Below, piece by piece: positions 1-9,956 of a stretch of 64,000 nucleotides of DNA (within the stretch, counting starts at the first letter, position 1; the number at the start of each line of letters is the position of its first letter). Origin of the DNA: Chloroflexi bacterium AL-N1. GTDB taxonomy: Bacteria > Chloroflexota > Chloroflexia > Chloroflexales > Roseiflexaceae. Position numbers and translations under genes: made by a program. The notes below the pieces were generated by a model. The model saw only the letters and a program-made list of their open reading frames with translations, was not told the origin of the DNA and ran no database searches. The stretch covers positions 124,001-188,000 of the forward strand of contig WYDT01000007.1 in assembly GCA_013122435.1 (NCBI GenBank), in the 5' to 3' direction.

Positions 1-947
1 TTGTTCTCGATACGTGCACGGCAGCGTGGGTTAAAACGGCATCCTGTCGGACGATTGTACGGATGTGGCACTGAACCAGGGATGGTCTCCAATCGCTCCC
101 GTGTCTGCCCCTCGATTTTGGGGATAGAACTCATCAACCCTTGCGTGTACGGATGTTTGGGGTTATGAAACAGTTCGTCAACTGGTGCACGTTCGACCAC
201 TTCACCGAGATACATGACCGCAACATCATCAGCAATTTCAGCCACTACACCGAGATCATGGGTGATCACAACAATTGCCATATCCAACTCTTTCTGGAGT
301 TGTGTCATCAACTCAAGGATCTGCGCCTGTGTTGTAACATCGAGCGCAGTGGTTGGCTCATCGGCAATTAATAAACTTGGTTGGCAGATCAGGGCCATGG
401 CAATCATGGCACGTTGGCGCATACCACCCGAAAGCTGATGGGGATAGGTATCGAAGCGCTCTTCTGGTTTCGCGATACCAACCTTGCGTAGCATCTCAAT
501 GGTAACTTCACGTGCCTCTTGTTTACTCGTTTTGAAATGGTGACGAAAGTTCTCCATTACCTGGTTCCCAATGGTGTGAACCGGACTTAACGACGCCATG
601 GGTTCCTGGAAGATCATTGCCACATCTTTACCCCGGAACATACGCATTTCAGGACTATTTGGCTTGTGGTCAGTTATATTGAATGTTTCTACACGTGATC
701 CACCACTAGCGTCAGACGTATAGCGATGAAACAGGATTTCACCATCCACAATTTTCCCAGGCCGCGATACAATTTGGAGAATAGAGCGGGCTGTGATACT
801 TTTACCACATCCGCTCTCACCAACTACTGCCAATGTCTTTCCTCGTTGTACTGAGAAACTGGCACCATCAACCGCTTTCACGACACCTTCATCAAGATAA
901 AAATAGGTGCGTAGATTTTTGACTTCCAGCAATATATCTTCATTCAT
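1..947 (-). CDS. Dpp/Opp-type ABC transporter ATPase, partial at window edge
   Basis: ATP-hydrolysing subunit of a peptide/oligosaccharide-type importer; it would act on the cytoplasmic face with the two permeases encoded just upstream. The visible 315 codons show Walker A (GESGCGKS), the signature LSGGMRQR, Walker [13 protein letters not shown] and the His switch THD, then the Cys-containing C-terminal extension (GCRFNPRC) typical of DppD/OppD proteins. The start ATG at 947 is preceded by GGAGCAG. The 3' end is lost at the left edge, so a second ATPase (DppF type) may follow outside. Substrate is inferred from the locus (a polysaccharide lyase and LacI regulator upstream), so sugars rather than peptides are likely. 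Confidence 0.93.
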   Translation of the reverse strand, partial: MNEDILLEVKNLRTYFYLDEGVVKAVDGASFSVQRGKTLAVVGESGCGKSITARSILQIVSRPGKIVDGEILFHRYTSDASGGSRVETFNITDHKPNSPEMRMFRGKDVAMIFQEPMASLSPVHTIGNQVMENFRHHFKTSKQEAREVTIEMLRKVGIAKPEERFDTYPHQLSGGMRQRAMIAMALICQPSLLIADEPTTALDVTTQAQILELMTQLQKELDMAIVVITHDLGVVAEIADDVAVMYLGEVVERAPVDELFHNPKHPYTQGLMSSIPKIEGQTRERLETIPGSVPHPYNRPTGCRFNPRCRARIEN

Positions 948-1015
948 AAGCTGCTCCGGATTTGGTGTATTCTGAATTTACGGCTAACAACCAATTGCAT
1001 AATTTTTGCCACAGC

Positions 1016-2242
1016 TTAGTTGGCATAGGGATCGGCGGCATCACGTAGGCCGTCACCAAGATAGTTAAAGGCCAGTACCAGCACAATCATGACACCTGCC
1101 GGAGCAATGAGCCATGGTGCCAGGGCCACAGTATGGACATTTTGTGCTTCTTGCAACAACACACCAAAGCTAATTAAGGGTGGTTTGAGCCCCAACCCCA
1201 GGAAACTCAACGCTGTTTCACCAATAATGGCACCAGGAATGGATAGAGTGAGTGCCGCAATGATGTGGCTGTAAAATGATGGGAGCATATGTCGAAACAT
1301 CACACGCCGCTCATTGGCACCCGCGACTCGTGCGGCCATTACAAAGTCTTCCTCACGGAGGGAAAGGAAGCGACCACGTACCACCCGTGCCATACCGATC
1401 CAACCGACGAGCGACAGAATGACCGTGATGGCGAGAAACACTGCCAGTGGAGGCCATGTGAGTGGTATGGCCGCGCTGAGTCCCATCAAAATCGGTATCT
1501 TCGGTATCGAGTCGATAAATTCCATAAATCGCTGGATGACCATATCCACATTGCCTGCGTAATATCCAGAGATACCTCCAAGTGTAACGCCCACAATGAG
1601 GCTCAGGAAAATACCGATCAGGCTAATCGACATCGAGATGCGGGTTCCATGAATAAGCCGTGAGAGCATATCCCGACCCAGTCGGTCTCCGCCGAGTATG
1701 TATGCCGATGCTTCGGGGTTGGTTACGCCGAACAGACGTCGATCTGTTTCAATAATGCCCCAGAGCATATATGGCTCGCCGCGCACAAAGAGCCCCAGGT
1801 TATGCCGTTGTTCAGGGTCTGGCATAAACTCACGGCGGTATGTTTCGAGGTTGACTTCCATGGTATACCCGAGCACATGTGGGCGGGTCAAATTGCCATC
1901 CTGATCAAAAATCTGAATACTCTGTGGTGGTGCGTATGTCAAATCAGAGCGGTTGGTGTTGGGATCGTGCGGAGCAATAAAGTCAGCAAAAATCGCTACC
2001 AGATAATACATTGCGACCACAAATGCACAGAACACGGCCACACGGTTTTTACGAAAACGCCACCAGATTAACTGAAATTGCGAGGCAGTTGCAACCTGTT
2101 GTGCATGTCCATCAAAATCAAGGTTATCTTCAAAATCATCGACAACATCGTTGGGTGGCTGCGCCGTGGCTGCGGGTGGTGGTACTCCCTGGGCCTTGAC
2201 GTTGCTGCCGAAGCGTTGTCGTACTTGCTGAAACCAACTCAT
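1016..2242 (-). CDS. ABC transporter permease, DppC/OppC family
   Basis: Inner-membrane permease of the family 5 (dipeptide/oligosaccharide) importer. The 408-residue protein has a cytoplasmic N-terminus, a first membrane segment near residues 68-90, a long extracytoplasmic insertion (about 95-175), then the five-helix permease core with an EAA-type loop (around GANERRVMFRHMLPS) that contacts the ATPase. It is longer than a typical 290-300 residue DppC because of the N-terminal tail and the insertion. A GAGAGG ribosome site precedes the ATG at 2242. It sits between the DppB-like gene (87 nt upstream) and the ATPase (68 nt downstream), consistent with one operon. Confidence 0.93.
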   Translation of the reverse strand: MSWFQQVRQRFGSNVKAQGVPPPAATAQPPNDVVDDFEDNLDFDGHAQQVATASQFQLIWWRFRKNRVAVFCAFVVAMYYLVAIFADFIAPHDPNTNRSDLTYAPPQSIQIFDQDGNLTRPHVLGYTMEVNLETYRREFMPDPEQRHNLGLFVRGEPYMLWGIIETDRRLFGVTNPEASAYILGGDRLGRDMLSRLIHGTRISMSISLIGIFLSLIVGVTLGGISGYYAGNVDMVIQRFMEFIDSIPKIPILMGLSAAIPLTWPPLAVFLAITVILSLVGWIGMARVVRGRFLSLREEDFVMAARVAGANERRVMFRHMLPSFYSHIIAALTLSIPGAIIGETALSFLGLGLKPPLISFGVLLQEAQNVHTVALAPWLIAPAGVMIVLVLAFNYLGDGLRDAADPYAN

Positions 2243-2329
2243 GGTAACCTCTCGGTGTCACGTCCTAATACATTATATTGGGCCCTCTCGTCTCGACAAA
2301 GAGGGCGTATTGTTTACACCAAAGCGACT

Positions 2330-3319
2330 CTATGTGTACCGAATACGTGGATCAAGCCAGGCGAGCAAAATATCCGAAATAAGCACCCCAATGAGCGCAA
2401 GCACGCTAATGATCATCAAGTAACTCCCAGCAAGATACATATCCTGTGATAACAATGCGCGTAGGAGGAAGGGATCTGCCGTTTGCAGGTTGAGCACGAT
2501 ACTCACAATGGCGGCACCGCTGATAAGCTCCGGCAGTACACCACCGATACCGCTTACAAATGGGTTCAAGGCCACACGCACTGGATATTTGGTCGTTAAA
2601 TACCATTCGGAGAGGCCCTTCGAGCGGGCCGCCTCAACATAGGGTTTGTGGAGTTCATCCAGCAAATTGGCCCGCAAGATACGCATCAATTTGGCGATAC
2701 CGCTTGTTCCGATCACGATTACTGGTATCCAGATATTGCTCATCAAGTTGACAAACTTTCCCCAACTCCACGGTGCTTCGGCGTATTCAGGGGAAAATAG
2801 ACCACCTACATTCTGACCAAAATAGAAGAAAGCGACCCACATGAGACACAATGCCAGCATAAAGTCAGGGATTGCCATGCCAATAAATCCGAAGAAAGAT
2901 GCGACATAGTCGCCAACGGTGTTTTTCCGTAGGGCTGTGTATACCCCGAGCGGAAGTGCGATGATCCAGGTAAATATCAGTGTAATGACAGCCAGTGCAA
3001 TCGTGAGTGGCATGCGGGGTCCCAAAATCTCACTTGCTTCACGCTTCCATTCAAATGAGTACCCCATGTTCCCTTGCGCCAGATTGCTGACCCACTTCCA
3101 GTACTGGACATAAAATGGCTGGTCGAGCCCGTAGCGCTCACGTAGCGAATCCACACGTTCTTGCGAGATGGTGCCACTGCCCGACTCGGCTGCCAATGAT
3201 GCTGCGTAGGCAGTAAGATAGTCACCTGGTGGCAGCTGAATGATCGCAAACGTAACGACCGATATGGCGAATAACATCGGAATAAAGAGTAACAAACGAC
3301 GTATAATATACTGAATCAT
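2330..3319 (-). CDS. ABC transporter permease, DppB/OppB family
   Basis: Partner permease of the DppC-like protein. It shows the classic DppB N-terminus (MIQYIIRRLLLFIPML), an extracytoplasmic loop, and the C-terminal EAA-like loop (around YVEAARSKGLSEWYLTTKY). The start is placed at the ATG at 3319 because a strong GGAGGA lies five bases before it; an upstream in-frame extension to 3367 has no such site and adds a non-family N-terminus. The resulting length of 329 residues fits the family. It ends with TAG. It lies 115 nt after the binding-protein gene and is presumably co-transcribed. Confidence 0.93.
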   Translation of the reverse strand: MIQYIIRRLLLFIPMLFAISVVTFAIIQLPPGDYLTAYAASLAAESGSGTISQERVDSLRERYGLDQPFYVQYWKWVSNLAQGNMGYSFEWKREASEILGPRMPLTIALAVITLIFTWIIALPLGVYTALRKNTVGDYVASFFGFIGMAIPDFMLALCLMWVAFFYFGQNVGGLFSPEYAEAPWSWGKFVNLMSNIWIPVIVIGTSGIAKLMRILRANLLDELHKPYVEAARSKGLSEWYLTTKYPVRVALNPFVSGIGGVLPELISGAAIVSIVLNLQTADPFLLRALLSQDMYLAGSYLMIISVLALIGVLISDILLAWLDPRIRYT

Positions 3320-3434
3320 GCATTCCTCCATACTGCTTCCGGTGAGGGCTACACAACAAGCCCTCACCGATCACCATTGAGAGAGCAGCTTATACAATAA
3401 TGACTGTACATTGCTGCAACTTATAGCAGTAAGG

Positions 3435-5540
3435 TTATTCTTCACCAATAAAGAATTGTTCAGGGCCAATCGGGCCAGGTTGTGGCCAGTTAAATGAACT
3501 GTAAAGAGTATCTGATGTGTTAAAGAAATTATTCTTGGCAATCCCAACTGAGTTAGGTGGTAATGAAATGCCGATTACATAGAACTGTTCTTTGGCAATA
3601 CCGAGGACTTCACTCATTAACTCGTTTTGCTCTTCAGCATCAGCTGTCGATTGAATTTGTTCATACAATTCGATCTGTCGCTGTACTTCTGCTGGTGGCT
3701 CTTCTGCAACAGGATTCTCTGGATCATTGCGCCAGTTCTGCCAGGGAATGCCAAAGAAGGACCAACCGCTGTATGGTAGATACCAGCGCGGATCAAGCAG
3801 AACATCAGAGCCAAGGCCCCCCTCGCCGTTCCATGCAATGACATCATGATCGTTATTGTCAGTTCGTTCACGCAGCAAGGACCGCTCAGCAATGTTGAGA
3901 TTTGCTTGAATACCAAGCTCATTCCAGTATCGCACAATCAGTTCAACTGCATCAGCGACACCATCCTGCGAGGTCTCAATTGCAATCACAATTGATTCAC
4001 CATCTGGTCCGACTCGGAAACCATCAGCCCCACGCTCATAGCCGGCCTCGTCGAGCCACGCATTCGCCTGTTCAACATCGAATGCGGTAAACTGGGTGGC
4101 CATTTCTTCATCGTATAACTCTGACTCTGGACGTGGTGCGGCCTGATGCGGTGCTCCCAGACCAAGGTAGAGTGTATCGATGATTTCCTGCCGATTGATA
4201 CCAACCGACAGAGCCTGACGGAAAAGCTTGTTGTTGTAAATTTCGCGCTTGACTTCGTCTTTGTGAGTCAGGTTCAAAGCAATAATGACTTCATTCATAT
4301 TGCTGGAAAGCACATCGACGAAACGATAACCACTCCGTTCCTGATTCTCGATATAGACAGCACGTTCAGTCGGGCCACCAAGTCGGCGGTCCTGAAAGTT
4401 CCAGTCTCCAGCGGTGGCGCGTAAGCGCAAAACTTCACGGTCAGTCACTAATTCGTAGAGTACGCTATCGATGTATGGCAATTGGTTACCTTCCGCATCG
4501 ATCTTCCAGTAGTAGGGATTGCGTTCCAGCCGGACCCGGTCGCCATCGCCCAGCGCATTGGTATAAATCCATGGAGTGAGTGTTGGAAGTTCGGGATTCT
4601 GATTGCGGGCGTTGATGCCACCAGTGTTAAAGCCTGCCCGGATATCCCACAACTCAATCCAGCTCGGCAACTCTTCCTCCTGGGCCAGAGCTTCTACTTC
4701 AGGATTAAAGTCAATATGCCATTGTTTGGCATATTCGGCTTGGTAATGTGTGACAACCAAACCATCTGGACTTGCCAGGTTTTGCAGGAACAGACCATTC
4801 GGTTGTGACCATTCAAACACAATCGTGTAGTCATCAGGGGCTGTAATAGTTGCCTGTTCGTCACCAACACGCAGCCAGGAGGGGTATTCCTCGGTCAGGT
4901 CCGGGTTAGGAAGAATCTCTTCTACCCAGAACATGATATCGGCAGAGGTAAATGGTGTGCCATCCGACCATTTGGTACCTTCTCGCAGTGTAAAGGTGTA
5001 TTTCGCACCTTCATTCTCGACCTCCCAGCTCTCGGCAAGGTTGGGAACGATATCGGTCCAATCGCGGTTCCAGCGGACCAGACCGTCGTACAGTGCTGTC
5101 TTTAACATCAGCACATGATCATCAGTACCGACCATCCCCATGCGCCATTCGCCACCATACTGACCAATCCGATCAACGACCTCGACTACCATTGGTTCAG
5201 TTGGCAGTCGTTCTTCGACTGGTGGCAGATCGCCAGCAGCGACCAGTTCAGCCAGTGCTGGTGCTTCGTTGTAGGTTCCATCTGCGGTGGCTGCACTAGA
5301 ATCGGTGGCATCTGATTCATCAGTGGTTTCTGCGTCGCCTTCTGCGGGCGTTTCTCCTTCAGCCTCCGTCGGCTCTTCAGTTGATTCTGTTGTGTCTTCG
5401 ACAGGTGCTTCAGTCGCAGTGTCCGAATCGGTGGTATCAGCGGCTGGTGCGCCGCTACATGCGGCAATAAACGTGATGAGAATAAAAAGTGTGAGGATTT
5501 TGAAGGATAATCCCAAAGACCAATTTGTGTTTTTTTCCAT
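3435..5540 (-). CDS. Family 5 extracellular solute-binding lipoprotein
   Basis: Substrate-capturing lipoprotein of the importer. An N-terminal hydrophobic segment ends in a lipobox with Cys28 (FIAAC), followed by about 60 residues very rich in Thr, Glu, Asp and Ala, a flexible tether that lifts the domain off the membrane. The SBP family 5 domain follows (around residues 110-690; motifs such as WSDGTPFTSADIMFWVEE and FRQALSVGINRQEI). At 701 residues it is longer than E. coli OppA (about 540), mostly through the tether and internal loops. Family 5 proteins in Chloroflexota and Thermotogae often bind oligosaccharides; with the lyase upstream, an oligosaccharide ligand is the better inference. 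Confidence 0.92.
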   Translation of the reverse strand: MEKNTNWSLGLSFKILTLFILITFIAACSGAPAADTTDSDTATEAPVEDTTESTEEPTEAEGETPAEGDAETTDESDATDSSAATADGTYNEAPALAELVAAGDLPPVEERLPTEPMVVEVVDRIGQYGGEWRMGMVGTDDHVLMLKTALYDGLVRWNRDWTDIVPNLAESWEVENEGAKYTFTLREGTKWSDGTPFTSADIMFWVEEILPNPDLTEEYPSWLRVGDEQATITAPDDYTIVFEWSQPNGLFLQNLASPDGLVVTHYQAEYAKQWHIDFNPEVEALAQEEELPSWIELWDIRAGFNTGGINARNQNPELPTLTPWIYTNALGDGDRVRLERNPYYWKIDAEGNQLPYIDSVLYELVTDREVLRLRATAGDWNFQDRRLGGPTERAVYIENQERSGYRFVDVLSSNMNEVIIALNLTHKDEVKREIYNNKLFRQALSVGINRQEIIDTLYLGLGAPHQAAPRPESELYDEEMATQFTAFDVEQANAWLDEAGYERGADGFRVGPDGESIVIAIETSQDGVADAVELIVRYWNELGIQANLNIAERSLLRERTDNNDHDVIAWNGEGGLGSDVLLDPRWYLPYSGWSFFGIPWQNWRNDPENPVAEEPPAEVQRQIELYEQIQSTADAEEQNELMSEVLGIAKEQFYVIGISLPPNSVGIAKNNFFNTSDTLYSSFNWPQPGPIGPEQFFIGEE

Positions 5541-5635
5541 CGGTACTATGACCTCCTTGTTTTACGAACTACCATGTTCCTTGAACGATAACTTTGTTTT
5601 TTGATTGATGATGATATTGTTGATTTTTTACACAT

Positions 5636-5653
5636 GTGGTTATTGTTAACCAC
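5636..5653. promoter_or_regulatory. Perfect inverted repeat upstream of the binding-protein gene
   Basis: The sequence has 7-base arms GTGGTTA and TAACCAC around a 4-base loop, in the 198-nt gap between the lyase gene and the binding-protein gene. Neither strand shows a T-run after it, so it is not a convincing terminator. On the minus strand it follows an orphan AAAGGAGG motif (5658-5665) that has no properly spaced gene. It could be the operator of the LacI protein encoded upstream or a leader hairpin controlling expression of the abundant binding protein. The structure is directly visible; the function is inferred. Confidence 0.4.
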
Positions 5654-5738
5654 GGCCTCCTTTCACACAAAACGAGCTAAGCAAACAGGTTATACAGGAA
5701 GAGTATGCGTAACAGGTTTCTTTCTGAGCGATTATCCT

Positions 5739-7574
5739 TTATAAATTTGGTTCTATGCGGATGACGATATGTGCTTTGTGTATCTTATGATGTGTTGCCA
5801 GCACAATTCTGGTAACATTGTGTGGGCCATGTCGTAAATCTACATCGGGGACACATTCAATGCGTTGTTGTAATTGATCTGAGTCATAGTAGATAAACAG
5901 CTTGCCTCGCGCACCTGTGAGACAAATGCAGCCTGGTTCCTGTTCAATTGCAGGCGCAAAGCTGATAAGTACGGTCTCAAACTGACCTGCTTCTGTCCCG
6001 AAATTCACCGTATCAATTAATTCCACATAGCCATGAAGTGGCTTTCGATGCAGCATAATCTGCCGATGCAATCGTGCCAACCCACTTTCTTTCGGATAGG
6101 CATCGGTCAGGTCAAGCTCAAGCATATCAAGTTCGGGTTTTGCCGTATGTTGCACCTTCCGTGCGGCGAAGATATCGCCAGTTCCCTGCTCATACCCATT
6201 AACGATGGGGACGCTATGTCCGCCTGAGCGATTAGCAAGAAAGGTATAGCGATATTCGGGGCGAAAAGAGTCGCGGGTGTAGCGCATTGCACCAAGTTCT
6301 GCAAGAAGGGATTCTTCGCACCAGTGAACCATAACACTGCCCACATCATTATGGTTGTGTGGTTCGTTATTGAACCCACCTTTGGCGGCAAGGACCAAGC
6401 CATCAGGATTGTCAGGTTTTGCTCGTGCAATCATCCATTGTGTATCCGGCAAATACATTGATGCTTTGGGAACCACAGTGACTGGTTGAAACTCAGCCGG
6501 GTACCAGAACAGATCGCGGACCTTCTCTGATGGGCCACGATAGGTAAGTTTGTGTTGCTTTGAGCCAGCATGATCTAACGCGGCTAACGTTGGTACGTCA
6601 AAACGCTGAGCAAAAAAGTGCAGTAATGCAAACTGTGGATGTCGGTTAATACCAGTGTCCGAGAATGCTACAAAATGTCCTGGGCTGAGTTCCACCTCGG
6701 TGGGGAAGGCGACAACTTGTCGTATGTGATCGTTGTCAAAGAGATCAATCTGGCCTTCAGTGCGATCAAAGAGCAGTTGTCCAAATGCCGCATAGAAAAA
6801 CAGCCCTTTTTCCCAGTAACCCACTCCTTCTACGCATACACCATCATCACCAAACGTGGCAAAGTAGCGTTGCAATCCATCAATGGCTTTTGCGAGCACT
6901 GCCGCTAGACGATCAACATCTGTCTCAAGATAGAGGGCTGCGCCAGCCGTGCCACCGACACACACAGGCATCCAGTTATTAATCTGCTTTTTCCCATACC
7001 CTAACCACGCATAGTCGTTATGGATAAGAAATGCATCGGTACTACGTTTGCTGATCTCATAGCGAATGCGTCTCCGGACAGCCGGATGCAGTGTATCAGT
7101 CAGTAAATGATCGACTTCGGCCAATGCAAAAGACGTTATGGCAGACCACAGATCGATGTATGGAACAGACAGATCTGGTAGGTGATCGGGATAACTGGAC
7201 CCATGTGCGGGAACCACCCATGTGCTTTCTTCACAAATAGCCCAAACTTCGTTTAAGACGGCATCAGTGAAACGTCCCTGTCCTTCTAAACACTCAGCCA
7301 ATGTCATGATCATAAGGCGATCACGCCGTGCGTTAATCGGATCTTCGTATGGTTCACGTTGGCCTGCGCGAACATACGCAAGATAGTCAGTGGCGAGAAC
7401 CTGGGGAGTTGCTGACATGAGGGCTTGCTCTGCGCGAGCCACGATCTCGATGGCAGCGGGCCGTGTTCGTAATGTTCCCCAGACATCCCGGTCTGTATAG
7501 GATGCGAATGTTCTTTGCCCCTGTGTGGTGCTTAGAATAGCTGCAATTTTGGCTTTATCGTAGTTCCAGTCCAC
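5739..7574 (-). CDS. Heparinase II/III-family polysaccharide lyase
   Basis: Probable lyase acting on uronic-acid-containing oligosaccharides. It has an N-terminal all-alpha toroid-like half, then the heparinase II/III C-terminal beta domain with the hallmark HNHNDVGS motif (about residues 406-413 from the chosen start), an alignment-typical YTRDSF and SGGHSVPIVNG. No signal peptide is seen, so it probably acts in the cytoplasm on imported oligomers. The start GTG at 7574 is preferred because AGGGAGG lies five bases before it; in-frame alternatives are ATG 7607 and GTG 7616 with poorer sites. It lies just downstream of the LacI gene and upstream of the importer genes. The exact substrate (glycosaminoglycan, ulvan or alginate) cannot be told from sequence. 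Confidence 0.85.
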   Translation of the reverse strand: MDWNYDKAKIAAILSTTQGQRTFASYTDRDVWGTLRTRPAAIEIVARAEQALMSATPQVLATDYLAYVRAGQREPYEDPINARRDRLMIMTLAECLEGQGRFTDAVLNEVWAICEESTWVVPAHGSSYPDHLPDLSVPYIDLWSAITSFALAEVDHLLTDTLHPAVRRRIRYEISKRSTDAFLIHNDYAWLGYGKKQINNWMPVCVGGTAGAALYLETDVDRLAAVLAKAIDGLQRYFATFGDDGVCVEGVGYWEKGLFFYAAFGQLLFDRTEGQIDLFDNDHIRQVVAFPTEVELSPGHFVAFSDTGINRHPQFALLHFFAQRFDVPTLAALDHAGSKQHKLTYRGPSEKVRDLFWYPAEFQPVTVVPKASMYLPDTQWMIARAKPDNPDGLVLAAKGGFNNEPHNHNDVGSVMVHWCEESLLAELGAMRYTRDSFRPEYRYTFLANRSGGHSVPIVNGYEQGTGDIFAARKVQHTAKPELDMLELDLTDAYPKESGLARLHRQIMLHRKPLHGYVELIDTVNFGTEAGQFETVLISFAPAIEQEPGCICLTGARGKLFIYYDSDQLQQRIECVPDVDLRHGPHNVTRIVLATHHKIHKAHIVIRIEPNL

Positions 7575-7628
7575 CGGGACCTCCCTAATTACTGTGGGTC
7601 GTAGCATGGACCCCACTGGAGCTACACA

Positions 7629-8717
7629 CTACCTGGTGTGGCTCTCCTTGGTTTTGTGTAGTTGTCGGACAGATTCACGTTCGTGTAAAGTTACACTCAA
7701 AATAATGCGTTGTGATGGTTCGTTAGGACTTATTGCCCGTTCGATGAGGCGCTTGACTGCCAAGGCCCCCATCTCGATTTTGGGAACGGCAATGGTTGTC
7801 AGTGGCACATCGGTCATGTCAGTGACATCAACGTTATCAAAACCGACTAACGAGATATCATACCCAGGACGCAACCCAGCCTCTCGTAATGCCATAATGG
7901 CGCCAAGCGCGCTAATATCGTTCACACAAAATAAGGCTGTGAAATCTTCGCCACGATCTAACAGATCGACAACGGCTTCTTTCGCTGATTGAGGAGACAT
8001 CGATGATTGGGTAATCAGCGCTGGATCGACCGGAATATGATGTTCCTCCAGAGTTGCTTTGTAGGCATCCAGTCGTAGTTCTGTGGTATAGCGATTGGCA
8101 CCGTGGAGGTATGCGATTCGATGATGTCCGGCAGCGATAAGATGACGTACAGCCATTTGTGCTCCGCCATAATAATCTGGTAACAGCGTATCAACAGGTC
8201 GCTCCACAACGTTATTAATCAAAACAACAGGTAGATGACGTTGTTGGACATCTGCGACATCGTTCGTGGTAAATGGGCCAACCAGAAAGACGCCTGTTTC
8301 CTCATCAATATCCAGTCCGTCGAATTGATCGGCAAGTTCAGCTTCACCATCATCATGGGCGAAAATGAGCGTCAATCGACGACGGCGACATTCTGCCTCA
8401 ATGCCTTGCAGCACATATCCGTAAAAATCTCCCAGCATGGAAGAAAGCCGAAATCGGTTGTGTGTGCGTATAAACAGTACAGCTTTGCGTAACGTTGTTT
8501 TATCTGTTTTGCGTGCTCGTTCACGAGGTTGATATCCTAAAACCGTACCAGCTTCCAAGACGCGATGACGAACTTCTTCAGATACATAGCTTGCGTTGGA
8601 AAACACCCGTGAGGCGGTGCTGAGTGACACTCCAGCAAACTCTGCAACATCTCGTAAATTGTGAGTTACTGGAAGTTGTTTCCCATTTGTTTCAGAAACA
8701 GATTTGCTCATTTGCAT
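7629..8717 (-). CDS. LacI-family transcriptional regulator of the lyase/importer locus
   Basis: Sugar-responsive DNA-binding regulator, 362 residues. The N-terminal helix-turn-helix and hinge (LRDVAEFAGVSLSTASRVF) begin near residue 21, then a periplasmic-binding-protein-like effector domain follows (DISALGAIMALREAGLRPG and VGFDNVDVTDM are family signatures). It is the first gene of the minus-strand run that continues into the lyase, binding protein and permeases, so it probably controls that locus and itself. The ATG at 8717 has only a weak ribosome site; ATG 8711 is a possible alternative. Confidence 0.93.
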   Translation of the reverse strand: MQMSKSVSETNGKQLPVTHNLRDVAEFAGVSLSTASRVFSNASYVSEEVRHRVLEAGTVLGYQPRERARKTDKTTLRKAVLFIRTHNRFRLSSMLGDFYGYVLQGIEAECRRRRLTLIFAHDDGEAELADQFDGLDIDEETGVFLVGPFTTNDVADVQQRHLPVVLINNVVERPVDTLLPDYYGGAQMAVRHLIAAGHHRIAYLHGANRYTTELRLDAYKATLEEHHIPVDPALITQSSMSPQSAKEAVVDLLDRGEDFTALFCVNDISALGAIMALREAGLRPGYDISLVGFDNVDVTDMTDVPLTTIAVPKIEMGALAVKRLIERAISPNEPSQRIILSVTLHERESVRQLHKTKESHTR

Positions 8718-8897
8718 ATTATCTTTCTTTAATTTTTCTGAAAACCTTGTCCGTGGAAATGGTTTATCAGCCGAAAAACCTTGAAACGTTACGTAGTGTT
8801 TATTGAAATACGCGATTACTGATATATGTATAATAACAAACTTTGCAAAAAAGTCAAGTACTTTTCTTGAAAATTTCCTGTTTGTTTCATAGGATTA

Positions 8898-8925
8898 TTG
8901 TAACATGTTTCACAAATGGTATAAT
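8898..8925 (+). promoter_or_regulatory. Candidate sigma-70-type promoter for the quinone oxidoreductase gene
   Basis: TTGTAA (8898-8903) and TATAAT (8920-8925) are separated by 16 bases and lie about 50 bases before the start of the oxidoreductase gene. The -10 element is consensus and the -35 is a 4/6 match. It lies in the divergent region shared with the LacI gene. Confidence 0.5.
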
Positions 8926-8975
8926 TTCTCAATATACTCATACAAACGCTTTTTGCAAGAAAGGTGTGGAAACCT

Positions 8976-9944
8976 ATGCAAGCCATTCGTGTTCATCAAC
9001 ATGGTGGACCAGATGTTCTGTACTATGACGAGGCGCCTATGCCGACTCCTGGTGTGGATGAGGTAGTGATTCAAGTCGAGTTTGTCGGTGTCAATTACAT
9101 TGATGTGTATCATCGTACTGGTCTCTATCCGGGCATACTGCCGCTCACACCAGGAGTTGAAGCAGCCGGAGTAGTTACGCAATTAGGCGAAAATGTGACC
9201 GAGGTTCGGGAGGGAGAACGTGTAGCCTACGTCGGCCCACAGGGAGCTTACGCACAATATGCGGTCGTACCTGCACGACAATTGGTCAGTGTCCCAGAGG
9301 GCCTCGATCTGCAACAGGCTGCTGCGGCCATGCTTCAGGGAATGACTGCCCACTACCTCGTGCATGGAACGTATCCGGTGCAGTCGGGTGACTATGTGCT
9401 GGTCCATGCAGCGGCTGGTGGCACCGGTCAGCTCATTGTGCAAATGGCCAAACAACGTGGCGCAACTGTATTTGGTACGACTTCCACTGAAGAAAAGGCT
9501 GCTCTGGTGCGGGCAGCTGGTGCCGATGATGTCATCCTCTATACGCAAACCGATTTTGCAACCGAAGTCAAACGGTTAACCAATAACCGTGGCGTGCATG
9601 TGGTGTACGACTCGGTTGGTAAGACCACTTTTGATAAGAGCCTCGACTGCCTGCGACCACGTGGTACGCTAGCACTCTTTGGTCAATCCAGTGGTCCCGT
9701 GCCGCCCTTTGATCCGGCCATCCTGAATGCCAAAGGCTCGCTATATCTGACACGCCCGTCGTTATTTCACTACATCGCCGAACGTTCAGAGATGCTCGAG
9801 CGGGCCAATGCGGTCCTACAGTCGGTGCTCGATGGCACCCTCAAGCTACGCATTGACCATACATTTCCGCTGGCGGAAGCAGCCGAAGCTCATCGACTTT
9901 TGGAAGGACGCGCAACGACTGGAAAGCTGTTACTTGCTCCGTAG
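8976..9944 (+). CDS. Zinc-independent quinone oxidoreductase (QOR family, MDR superfamily)
   Basis: NADPH-dependent one-electron quinone reductase or related enoyl/enone reductase of the medium-chain dehydrogenase superfamily. The start of the protein (MQAIRVHQHGGPDVL) is typical of QOR proteins. It lacks structural zinc cysteines and shows the Rossmann motif VLVHAAAGGTGQLIVQMAK near residues 140-160. The ATG at 8976 is chosen over an in-frame GTG at 8964, since AAGAAAGG overlaps that GTG and is well placed for the ATG. Length is 322 residues, as usual for the family. Its last 13 codons are duplicated about 1.47 kb downstream, next to the sulfatase gene. Confidence 0.92.
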   Translation: MQAIRVHQHGGPDVLYYDEAPMPTPGVDEVVIQVEFVGVNYIDVYHRTGLYPGILPLTPGVEAAGVVTQLGENVTEVREGERVAYVGPQGAYAQYAVVPARQLVSVPEGLDLQQAAAAMLQGMTAHYLVHGTYPVQSGDYVLVHAAAGGTGQLIVQMAKQRGATVFGTTSTEEKAALVRAAGADDVILYTQTDFATEVKRLTNNRGVHVVYDSVGKTTFDKSLDCLRPRGTLALFGQSSGPVPPFDPAILNAKGSLYLTRPSLFHYIAERSEMLERANAVLQSVLDGTLKLRIDHTFPLAEAAEAHRLLEGRATTGKLLLAP

Positions 9945-9956
9945 TTTGTTTTTGTG

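Noticed and set aside
5541..5665. A small upstream reading frame from GTG 5653 in the leader of the binding-protein gene
   Set aside because: The start would lie only two to three bases after the ribosome-site motif, and the encoded peptide is low-complexity and basic with no family.
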